Below are positions 1 through 6,231 of a stretch of 64,000 bases of DNA, in pieces. This DNA comes from a virus. Location: positions 1-64,000 of the IMG/VR virus record IMGVR_UViG_3300030109_001309; one strand, written 5' to 3'. Each line of letters starts with the position of its first letter. Position 1 is the stretch's first letter. A program made the position numbers and the translations under genes. The notes below the pieces were generated by a model. That model was not told the origin of the DNA, searched no databases, and saw only the letters and a list, made by a program, of their open reading frames with translations.

Positions 1-72
1 CCCGCCGGCCCCGCAGGGCCAACAGGCGCCACTGGCCCTGTAGGTATTGGTTTAGCTTTAGCATTAGGTTAG
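1..72 (+). CDS. C-terminal end of a collagen-like fibre protein (partial)
   Basis: The first 23 codons of the window are open in frame 1 and end at TAG (70-72). They encode Gly-X-Y triplets (AGPAGPTGATGPVG) followed by a short hydrophobic end (IGLALALG). Such collagen-like repeats are common in phage tail fibres and form trimeric stalks. The gene starts outside the window, so its length and head domain are unknown. It lies directly upstream of other fibre and structural genes, which supports a virion role. The repeat type is seen; the fibre role is inferred. Confidence 0.6.
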   Translation, partial: PAGPAGPTGATGPVGIGLALALG

Positions 73-81
73 GAGATTAAA

Positions 82-426
82 ATGGCAGACGTATTAAAAA
101 GTGTGGGATACGCAGTGGTTCACTCTGCTATTACTCATGACGATAATAGGGCATTTATTGGAGCCTCAAGTAAAGCCTACACGATTATCGGGCTACAAAT
201 TGCAAACATCCATGCTACGGATGCAGCCACATTGGAATGTAAGATAGATAGCGCGGCTGGTGTAGACAGTACAATCGTCAAGGACATTAGTATTCCGGTT
301 AAGGATACCTTGAGTCTATTGCAGGGGGGCAAGCTGGTGTTGAATGCTTCAGACGTTCTCAGGATGAAAGCAGACGCCAGCACAAAGCTGCAAGCAACGA
401 TTAGTTATCTAGAACAGGACGTATAA
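82..426 (+). CDS. small virion-associated protein, unknown function
   Basis: A 114-residue protein with a good ribosome-binding site (AGGAG at 72-76) before ATG 82. It has no signal peptide, membrane segment or Cys-rich motif and is rich in short beta-type stretches (SKAYTIIGLQIANIH, STIVKDISIPV, TKLQATISYLEQ). It is the first complete gene of the fibre cassette and ends 1 nt before the next start, so it is probably co-transcribed and may be a decoration or fibre-attachment protein. No family was recognised. Unit B has no counterpart at the equivalent place. Confidence 0.7.
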   Translation: MADVLKSVGYAVVHSAITHDDNRAFIGASSKAYTIIGLQIANIHATDAATLECKIDSAAGVDSTIVKDISIPVKDTLSLLQGGKLVLNASDVLRMKADASTKLQATISYLEQDV

Positions 427-427
427 T

Positions 428-1474
428 ATGTCAGGTTTTTTAACGGGCAACATAACAAACGTACAAGCATCTCAGATTTCTAATGATGCTATAGATAGTC
501 AACACTATGTGGACGGCTCTATTGATACTGCCCACATTGCTAATGCAGCAATAACGACTGAAAAAATTTCTGCTAGTTTTGCATCTGACAAAGATATAAG
601 GGCGTTAGCTCTTGAGATGGCAGACGTTAAAGGTGTAGCGTTAAACTTTGCGAATGGTCAAGCTGACCCCTTCGACAGTGACACGATGGGTACTAAAGCA
701 GGGGCCACAACGCTCTACGATGCTACTAATGACTATTATCACAATCCCGATTTTGAAGCTCTTGTTTCCGATGACTCTACAACGTGGGGTTCTCAAGCTC
801 ATATCTTGGGCGGCGGTGCAACAACTGGTCTTAATCCTGAGGCTGTTGATTTAGCAAACAGTAACAATAGTTGGTGGTATGCCATTGACTTTGGCTCTGG
901 CAATGAAATGGATATTATTAAAGGCACAGCCACTTGGTCAGGGGGTTACAACGGAAATGTTGGAGGTGCATGGGAATACTCCGACAATAATAGTAGTTGG
1001 ACTAGCGTAAACACTATTACCGGCGGTCAGACCACACCGATGGTCGATACATGGTCATCTGCTGGAGCGCATAGATATTGGCGATTAAGAATCGATTCAT
1101 GGGATGGCTCAGCTGTAATTGCTGTTAATCAAGTCCGACTGGAACGAACGCCTGTTTCAACAGCTAACATGACCCTTACTAGTAGTGCATTGACTGCGGC
1201 TTCTGCACCGTCAAATGGTTTTATCACTGTTCAAGCCGACCCTGTAGATTCAGTAACAATCAACACTGATCTCAAGGCTGAAATTAGCAGGGATGGTGGT
1301 AGCAACTGGACAACCGTGACGCTTGTGGCTGGCGCAACAAACAGCAACTTCATCAATTATGAAGGCAGTGCCGACATCTCAGGGCAACCTAGTGGAACTT
1401 CAATGAAGTACAGGGTTACAACCCTTAACACCAAAGAAATCCGCGTCTCAGGCGTTGTATTAAGGTGGACATAA
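428..1474 (+). CDS. tail fibre protein with discoidin-like carbohydrate-binding domain
   Basis: A 348-residue protein. The N-terminal ~65 residues look like a helical attachment region (ITNVQASQISNDAIDSQHY, then HIANAAITTEKI), a pattern common in phage fibres. Residues ~95-240 resemble an F5/8 type C (discoidin/galactose-binding) fold, with WWYAIDFGSG, GAWEYSDNNSSW and HRYWRLRIDSWDG. The C-terminal ~100 residues are beta-rich and include SRDGGSNW. The likely role is host surface glycan recognition at the tail tip. It lies between other fibre genes with 1-nt gaps. The domain assignment is by motif recognition only. The cassette has more G+C than the module downstream, consistent with exchange. 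Confidence 0.65.
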   Translation: MSGFLTGNITNVQASQISNDAIDSQHYVDGSIDTAHIANAAITTEKISASFASDKDIRALALEMADVKGVALNFANGQADPFDSDTMGTKAGATTLYDATNDYYHNPDFEALVSDDSTTWGSQAHILGGGATTGLNPEAVDLANSNNSWWYAIDFGSGNEMDIIKGTATWSGGYNGNVGGAWEYSDNNSSWTSVNTITGGQTTPMVDTWSSAGAHRYWRLRIDSWDGSAVIAVNQVRLERTPVSTANMTLTSSALTAASAPSNGFITVQADPVDSVTINTDLKAEISRDGGSNWTTVTLVAGATNSNFINYEGSADISGQPSGTSMKYRVTTLNTKEIRVSGVVLRWT

Positions 1475-1475
1475 T

Positions 1476-2438
1476 ATGAGTAACTTTTTAAATTTTGCTG
1501 GCAATCAAGGCGTAACTTTTAAAGACCACGGCACAGGTGGCGGCACTTCATTCACGCTTGATGCTACTGCTAGTACGAACTCTGTGTTGCTCACGGTTGG
1601 GGGCATACTCCAATCTCCCGGCGTAGACTTTTCGGTAAGCGGCACAACAATAACAACGACTAGCAGCGTGACCAGTGGCGTTGAAGTTCTTAGTTACATC
1701 GTACACAAACCCGGCACCGCACCAACCATTCAAGATAGCTCTGTAACGCGAGGGAAACTCGATTTAGTTTCTACGTCATCCGCACCCGGTGCAACTATTA
1801 AAGGCGACGGGACTACAGACGGGTATATACAGCTTAACTGTTCTCAGAATAGTCACGGCATAAAACTTAAATCACCAGCACACAGCGCGGGAGCTTCATA
1901 CACGTTAACCTTTCCTACGACGGATGGGAATGCAAACGAGTTTCTTCAAACAAATGGTTCGGGTGTAATGACATGGGCTGAAGCTGGCGGCGGTATTCTG
2001 TTGCAGATTGTCGAGATGACCATAGCCAAAGCCAATGGAACCACAACAATACCTTTTGACGATACTGTCCCGACCAATACCGAAGGAACGGAGATCGGCA
2101 GTCAAGCCATCACAATGGCCGACGACAGCAACAAATGCCTGATCGAAGGCCAGCTTCAAATTGGTATTGATGACGTTGCTTTCGGACCCATTGTTGCGGT
2201 TTTTCGCGGCAGCACAAATATCGGCACTTATGATTACGACCAGACCAACAGCCAAGCACAAACGCAGTCGATCCCCATCCATATTCTGGACAGCCCTGCA
2301 ACGGCGGGATCAGTCACATATTCTGTGAGGATCGGCGTGCAGGGAAGCGCAACGTGGCGGGTAAATTTTGGGACGAGCGGTGATGATTATGGAGGATCAA
2401 GAAAGTCAACTTTATTCCTAAAGGAGATTTCAGCATGA
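1476..2438 (+). CDS. tail fibre protein
   Basis: A 320-residue beta-rich protein. The N-terminal half carries NFAGNQGVTFKDHG and VLLTVGGILQSPGVDFSVSG, then a segment common in T7-type and marine phage fibres (SYTLTFPTTDGNANEFLQTN followed by GSGVMTWAEAGGG near residues 150-180). The rest (residues ~185-320) resembles a globular beta-sandwich receptor-binding head. The start overlaps nothing, and the end overlaps the next gene by 4 nt (ATGA type), indicating translational coupling. The fibre role rests on the conserved linker and on context; the receptor is unknown. Confidence 0.7.
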   Translation: MSNFLNFAGNQGVTFKDHGTGGGTSFTLDATASTNSVLLTVGGILQSPGVDFSVSGTTITTTSSVTSGVEVLSYIVHKPGTAPTIQDSSVTRGKLDLVSTSSAPGATIKGDGTTDGYIQLNCSQNSHGIKLKSPAHSAGASYTLTFPTTDGNANEFLQTNGSGVMTWAEAGGGILLQIVEMTIAKANGTTTIPFDDTVPTNTEGTEIGSQAITMADDSNKCLIEGQLQIGIDDVAFGPIVAVFRGSTNIGTYDYDQTNSQAQTQSIPIHILDSPATAGSVTYSVRIGVQGSATWRVNFGTSGDDYGGSRKSTLFLKEISA

Positions 2439-2761
2439 GCGTAACAGTTTCTGGAAATATCTATGCTGGTGCTATTACACATAAATGGGCTGGCGCACTT
2501 GTGTCTTGCAGAAAAGATGATGACAAAACAATCGTGACTTTTGAATCTGGTTCATCTATCTCAGAGAAAACAGCCGATGAAATTTTAGCGGCTCAAACTG
2601 AATATGACGCTCACATTGCGTCAACGGCATACCAAGGTAAACGTGCAGCAGAGTACCCTGCAATAGGGGATCAACTTGATGACCTATACCACAAGGGTGC
2701 GTTCTCAGACGCAATGGCGGCACAACTAAAGGCCGTCAAAGACAAGTACCCGAAGGAGTAG
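2435..2761 (+). CDS. tail fibre assembly/chaperone-like small protein
   Basis: A 108-residue protein starting at ATG 2435, which overlaps the stop of the fibre gene. The C-terminal third (EYPAIGDQLDDLYHKGAFSD, then KAVKDKYPK) matches a motif I associate with XkdW-like or fibre-assembly chaperone domains in many tailed phages. Those domains usually sit immediately after a fibre gene, as here. It probably helps fold or attach the 1476-2438 fibre. The family link is by remembered motif, not a search. Confidence 0.65.
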   Translation: MSVTVSGNIYAGAITHKWAGALVSCRKDDDKTIVTFESGSSISEKTADEILAAQTEYDAHIASTAYQGKRAAEYPAIGDQLDDLYHKGAFSDAMAAQLKAVKDKYPKE

Positions 2762-2764
2762 AAG

Positions 2765-3346
2765 ATGGCACAAACACTATTAGACCCTCGTATGCTTAAC
2801 ACCGCGCAAGCGTTGCCAGCTATGTCTGGAGCAAACCTTACTGGTATTTCTGTTGGCGACACTTGGACGTACCAATCTTCGCAAGCATTATCTTCTGGAT
2901 CGGATCACACCTTTACCGGCTTTGCGGCGGGAACCAAACATATCTGGATCACTTGTCGCGCCCTTGATGTTACTGGCGATGCAAACCTAGAAGTTCTTTT
3001 AGGTGATGCTGGCGGTATTGAAACATCTGGGTATGTTAGTATTTCTGGGGGTAATGATGGAAGTAAACAAACAGCTACGTCACATTTTAATACAACTGGA
3101 ACCTCTGGTAATTTTGATGCAAACCAATTGATGACGGGCGTTATTCAGTTAGTTAGGTCTGAAGGTAGTAGCACACATCAATGGTCGATTACCGGGTCTA
3201 TTGGACTTCAGCACACATCTTCTTCTCATGTTACTTGCACTTTCGCCGGGACCAAGACGCTCTCGGCAGAACTCACTCAAGTGAAGATAGAGCTAAGTGG
3301 AAATGCCTTTCACAATAGCGGCACCATTATTGCGCATTCGGAGTGA
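2765..3346 (+). CDS. tail fibre / receptor-binding protein
   Basis: A 193-residue protein. The first ~30 residues (LLDPRMLNTAQALPAMSGAN followed by LTGISVG) are a short fibre-attachment motif seen in many marine phage fibres. The rest is a beta-rich domain (residues ~35-190) with many Ser/Thr/Gly and aromatic strand residues (HIWITCRALDV, THQWSITGSIGLQH). It lies 3 nt after the chaperone-like gene in a tight fibre operon. It probably forms a short side fibre or the distal receptor-binding domain. Confidence 0.65.
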   Translation: MAQTLLDPRMLNTAQALPAMSGANLTGISVGDTWTYQSSQALSSGSDHTFTGFAAGTKHIWITCRALDVTGDANLEVLLGDAGGIETSGYVSISGGNDGSKQTATSHFNTTGTSGNFDANQLMTGVIQLVRSEGSSTHQWSITGSIGLQHTSSSHVTCTFAGTKTLSAELTQVKIELSGNAFHNSGTIIAHSE

Positions 3347-3350
3347 TCTC

Positions 3351-3701
3351 ATGAAAAATTATATTGCAGTCGTTAAGACTTCAAACAACAAATTAGACAA
3401 ATATGCGGACTTCGACAGCAAGTCTGATGCTGATGCCCATGTGGAAAAGCACGGAGGTTTTGTTGTGGAAAACCCCGGTGGTCACACCGACTATTGGGTT
3501 GTAGACGCATCAGCAAAAACAGTCACGTTCAACAAAAGCGCAAGCGATGCGGTGGCGGCGCGGCAAGTAATTATAAAAAGTATTGCGATCCTTGAAAATG
3601 AAATTACGCCTCGCCGTATTCGTGAAGCTATCTTAGGAACTGATAGCAATTGGCTTAAAAATAAAGAAGCAGAGATTGCTACAGAGCGTGGCAAGCTCTA
3701 A
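3351..3701 (+). CDS. probable tail fibre assembly protein
   Basis: A 116-residue protein if it starts at ATG 3351. The frame is open upstream to an ATG at 3297, but that start would overlap the fibre gene by 50 nt and lacks a better Shine-Dalgarno. The C-terminal segment ITPRRIREAILGTDSNWLKN (then KEAEIATERGKL) resembles the conserved end of small phage fibre-assembly proteins. It closes the fibre cassette, and its stop lies 12 nt before the next gene. No counterpart is visible in unit B. Confidence 0.6.
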   Translation: MKNYIAVVKTSNNKLDKYADFDSKSDADAHVEKHGGFVVENPGGHTDYWVVDASAKTVTFNKSASDAVAARQVIIKSIAILENEITPRRIREAILGTDSNWLKNKEAEIATERGKL

Positions 3702-3713
3702 GGAAGGTGTGTT

Positions 3714-4250
3714 ATTGACCCGCTAACAATTGCTGCCGCTATTGCTGCTACTAAAACTCTAGTAAAATCTGCTAAAGGTGTTCAAGAAATTGCTCATGGG
3801 TTAGATGGTTTATTCCAAGCAAAAGAACAACATGAGAACAATAAAGACCACAAAGCTGGTAGTTCAATTGGTAAGAAGAACAAAAGTATACTACAAAAAC
3901 GTGCTAAGGATGATGGTTCAGAAACTTCAATGTCATCTGCTGCCGCTGCTGTCATAGAAGAAAAGCAACTTAAACAACAACTTGATGATCTTAAGACAGA
4001 GATTAACACGAAGTGGCCGTCTAAGCCGGGTGAGAAATCTACTTGGGAGTTAATACTAGAAGAACGTAAGAAACGAATTGCTGATAAGAAAGAACGTGAA
4101 AAACAAGAAAAAATTGATGCTGAAGAACGTGCAGAAAAACGTAAGGCTATGTTAATAGAAGTTGCTAAAGGTTTAGCTGTTATAGTTATTGCTGGTGGAA
4201 TTGGTTGGTTTTTATATTGGGCTGCAACATCTGGACCAGCGGTGAGCTAA
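3714..4250 (+). CDS. membrane-anchored coiled-coil protein with probable ATT start
   Basis: A 178-residue protein homologous to 45716-46255 (179 residues). No ATG, GTG or TTG in frame gives a full-length product; the first in-frame ATG is only at 3930. The codon aligned with the unit B ATG is ATT 3714, followed by DPLTIAA (unit B: DPATIAL), and it has a strong AAGGAAGG at 3700-3707. The N-terminal half is helical (TKTLVKSAKGVQEIAHGLDG), the middle is a charged coiled coil (ELILEERKKRIADKKERE), and the C-terminus has one membrane helix (AKGLAVIVIAGGIGWFLYWA). Function is unknown. It is always followed 1 nt later by another membrane protein, so the two may act together in lysis or genome entry. 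Confidence 0.75.
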   Translation: MDPLTIAAAIAATKTLVKSAKGVQEIAHGLDGLFQAKEQHENNKDHKAGSSIGKKNKSILQKRAKDDGSETSMSSAAAAVIEEKQLKQQLDDLKTEINTKWPSKPGEKSTWELILEERKKRIADKKEREKQEKIDAEERAEKRKAMLIEVAKGLAVIVIAGGIGWFLYWAATSGPAVS

Positions 4251-4251
4251 C

Positions 4252-4596
4252 ATGGAATTTGGTGTAAGAGAACTAGTACAATTTGGTACACTCCTTGCTT
4301 CACTAGCTGGAGCATTTGCAGTAGTAAAGTCTCAACTGTCTAGAGTTATACAAGATATATCTCAAATGGAAAAAGTACTAAACGATATTAATACACGTAT
4401 AGATCAAGCTGATGCAGATAGGGCTGTAATAAAACATCAGAATAAAGTATTTGGTACGATATTAGCTCCTGCTAAACTAGAAGCACAACATAGAGAAATA
4501 TCTGAACTACGTACTGAAATGAGAGTTGTACATAAAAATTTAGATGCACTAGCGCATATGCATAATGGTAAACATCCCAATGTAAAAAATACTTAA
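4252..4596 (+). CDS. single-pass membrane coiled-coil protein, i-spanin-like topology
   Basis: A 114-residue protein with one N-terminal membrane helix (LVQFGTLLASLAGAFAVV, residues ~8-25) and then a long heptad-like helix (MEKVLNDINTRIDQADADRA and SELRTEMRVVHKNLDALAHM). A short cytoplasmic start and an external coiled coil resemble inner-membrane spanins such as T7 gp18.5, but no outer-membrane lipoprotein partner is nearby. The first ~28 residues are almost unchanged in the unit B homologue (46256-46594). It is probably co-translated with the preceding gene (1-nt gap). The topology is seen; the lysis role is only a guess. Confidence 0.75.
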   Translation: MEFGVRELVQFGTLLASLAGAFAVVKSQLSRVIQDISQMEKVLNDINTRIDQADADRAVIKHQNKVFGTILAPAKLEAQHREISELRTEMRVVHKNLDALAHMHNGKHPNVKNT

Positions 4597-4664
4597 ATGT
4601 TTAGTTTAATTTATTCTTATGTACTACAAACTGTTCCACTTCAACCTAAACAAAGGAGATTAAA

Positions 4665-4778
4665 ATGCCCGGTAAAAATGGTAAGATGGATAAAAAGAAA
4701 GGCTATTCTAAAACTGGTAAAATGGTAGCTAAAAAGAAAGATAAAAAGAAAAAGCCAATGCGGCGTGGCTATGCATAA
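4665..4778 (+). CDS. 37-residue Lys-rich protein
   Basis: This short gene has a strong RBS (AGGAG at 4655-4659) before ATG 4665, and its TAA overlaps the next ATG. The product has 37 residues, more than a third of them Lys (KKDKKKKPMRRGYA at the end). A protein of exactly 37 residues, also Lys/Met rich, lies at the matching place in unit B (46607-46720), which supports a real gene. It is probably nucleic-acid binding or packaged with DNA; that is inferred from charge only. Confidence 0.7.
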   Translation: MPGKNGKMDKKKGYSKTGKMVAKKKDKKKKPMRRGYA

Positions 4779-5029
4779 TGGCTATTACTCGCGCTGGTGA
4801 AACTTTTTCAGGCTACAATAAACCTAAACGGTCACGTAAAGGTGGTAAAAAGTTTGCTGTATTAGCTAAACAGGGAGATACTGTAAAGTTAATTCGTTTT
4901 GGTGATGCTAATATGAGCATTAAAAAAGACCAACCTAAACGTAGAAAAAGTTTTAGAGCGCGACATAAATGCGATACAGACAAACCTAGTAAACTAACTG
5001 CACGTTATTGGAGTTGTAAAAAATGGTAA
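4778..5029 (+). CDS. conserved basic phage protein
   Basis: An 83-residue basic protein, closely similar to 46841-47089 in unit B. Shared blocks are AGETFSGYNKPKRSRKGGKK, the segment VKLIRFGDANMSIKK and the C-terminal RRKSFRARHKCD followed by LTARYWSCKKW. I recognise this pattern from uncharacterised marine phage proteins (DUF6321-like, by memory). Its two Cys near the C-terminus are conserved. It is probably a minor virion or DNA-associated protein. It overlaps the neighbouring genes by 1 nt and 7 nt. Confidence 0.8.
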   Translation: MAITRAGETFSGYNKPKRSRKGGKKFAVLAKQGDTVKLIRFGDANMSIKKDQPKRRKSFRARHKCDTDKPSKLTARYWSCKKW

Positions 5030-5169
5030 ACAAAGATTACCAAACCAAAGAAAACCTAGGTGTGTGTCCTCGTTGTGGTAAAACAGGATGTAAGTGTGAT
5101 CCTGAAACTTGTACCTGTAAACCTATAACGCCAGATCAATCTGGTTGCATACAAGATTTTGAGGAGTAA
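5023..5169 (+). CDS. 48-residue Cys-rich (zinc-ribbon or metallothionein-like) protein
   Basis: This small gene starts at ATG 5023 inside the end of the preceding gene and stops at TAA 5167. The core is CPRCGKTGCKCDPETCTCKP: six Cys in 18 residues (C-x2-C-x4-C-x-C-x4-C-x-C), plus one more Cys near the end. The same spacing is kept in unit B (46717-46836), which supports coding. A metal-binding role (zinc ribbon or metallothionein-like) is inferred from Cys spacing. In unit B this gene lies before, not after, the basic protein gene. No close family was recognised. Confidence 0.75.
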   Translation: MVNKDYQTKENLGVCPRCGKTGCKCDPETCTCKPITPDQSGCIQDFEE

Positions 5170-5174
5170 ACCTA

Positions 5175-5948
5175 ATGCCTAAGTTAACGTTATTAGATAT
5201 GACTCAACGTATTTTAAGTTCAATGGATGCAGATACCGTAAATAGTTTTTCTGATACTATTGAATCAGAACAGGTAGCGTATGTTATCCGTGATGTTTAC
5301 TATGACCTTATTAACAACATCGAGATACCAGAGCATCGTAAACTAATTACGTTAACAGCATTAGGCTCTACTTCTACTCCAACTCATATGCAAATTCCTG
5401 ATGGCATTAGGCGTATAGAAGAAGTACGTTATAACCAAGTTAAATCAGGAGCAACTGCTAAAGATTATAACAGAATTTCATGGATGGAACCAGAAGCTTT
5501 CTTACAACTTTCGTTATCTAGAAACTCCACTGATTCTACTATTGTTACAGTAGCAGTAGATGGAGGAGAAGTTTTAATTTCTAACAACAAAGCTCCTGAT
5601 CATTATACTACATTTGATGATAGTTTTTTAATCTTTGATTCATACGATAGTGCAGTAGATAGTACGCTACAATCTAGTAAGTTTATTGTATGGGCTATAC
5701 AAGAACCTACATTTACTATGTCTGATACTTTTATTCCTGATTTAGATGTTGATGTATTTCCTTGGTTCTTAAATGAAGCAAAGTCTGTAGCACATGTAGA
5801 AATTAATCAAAGAGCTAATCCTAAAGCAGAACAAGTGTCTTTAAGACAAAAAATTAGATGGCAATCAGACCGTCACAATATTGCCGCATCACAAAGTAAC
5901 TACTACGGAAGGGTAGACTATGGAAGAACGAGTCGTAGAAGGTCTTAA
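5175..5948 (+). CDS. head-tail adaptor (tail tubular protein A, T7 gp11-like)
   Basis: A 257-residue protein. The N-terminal TLLDMTQRILSSMDADTVNS and TIESEQVAYVIRDVYYDL form the helical block typical of podoviral adaptor proteins. They form the ring between portal and nozzle. The middle (residues ~60-165) is a beta-rich domain, and the end is a basic helix (SLRQKIRWQSDRHNIA). Its position before the nozzle gene fits the T7 gp11-gp12 order. The homologue 47096-47851 keeps the N-terminal block and FDDSFLIFDSYDSAVDSTLQ, but much of the rest differs. Confidence 0.85.
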   Translation: MPKLTLLDMTQRILSSMDADTVNSFSDTIESEQVAYVIRDVYYDLINNIEIPEHRKLITLTALGSTSTPTHMQIPDGIRRIEEVRYNQVKSGATAKDYNRISWMEPEAFLQLSLSRNSTDSTIVTVAVDGGEVLISNNKAPDHYTTFDDSFLIFDSYDSAVDSTLQSSKFIVWAIQEPTFTMSDTFIPDLDVDVFPWFLNEAKSVAHVEINQRANPKAEQVSLRQKIRWQSDRHNIAASQSNYYGRVDYGRTSRRRS

Positions 5949-6222
5949 TTGGAAGACCCAAAATAAAAACCTTATTGTTGTAAATAAAAATCCTTATGGT
6001 TTTATGCACTTTATGTTTAAAGAAGGAGGATCACTTCCACAAGAACTAAGTGGGGCATACACCAGTATGTCTGATGTTCAAAAAGCTGGTGATAACTATA
6101 TTAAAAAAATGGTACGTACTCATAATGCGGATAAAGAACGCCCAGTATTGCAGACTAAGAAGCGGATTCCTAAAAAGAAAGTGGATATGTCTACCGTATT
6201 TAAAAATAAAGAAGTGTCTTAA
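5920..6222 (+). CDS. small conserved protein between adaptor and nozzle genes
   Basis: A 100-residue protein whose start overlaps the adaptor gene by 29 nt. It contains GGSLPQELSGAYTSMSDVQK and a basic C-terminus (KKRIPKKKVDMSTVFKNK). A distantly similar 77-residue gene occupies the same slot in unit B (47866-48099; GGAIPNLLDSWYTSQRFADA). The slot and motif G-G-x-x-P-x-x-L-x-x-x-Y/W-T-S are conserved, so it is probably a minor tail factor. Function is unknown. Confidence 0.75.
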   Translation: MEERVVEGLNWKTQNKNLIVVNKNPYGFMHFMFKEGGSLPQELSGAYTSMSDVQKAGDNYIKKMVRTHNADKERPVLQTKKRIPKKKVDMSTVFKNKEVS

Positions 6223-6231
6223 GAGGGTTAA

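Noticed and set aside
4597-4728. 43-codon frame starting right after the membrane protein gene
   Set aside because: No RBS, absent from unit B, and in the wrong frame relative to the conserved 37-residue gene it overlaps.
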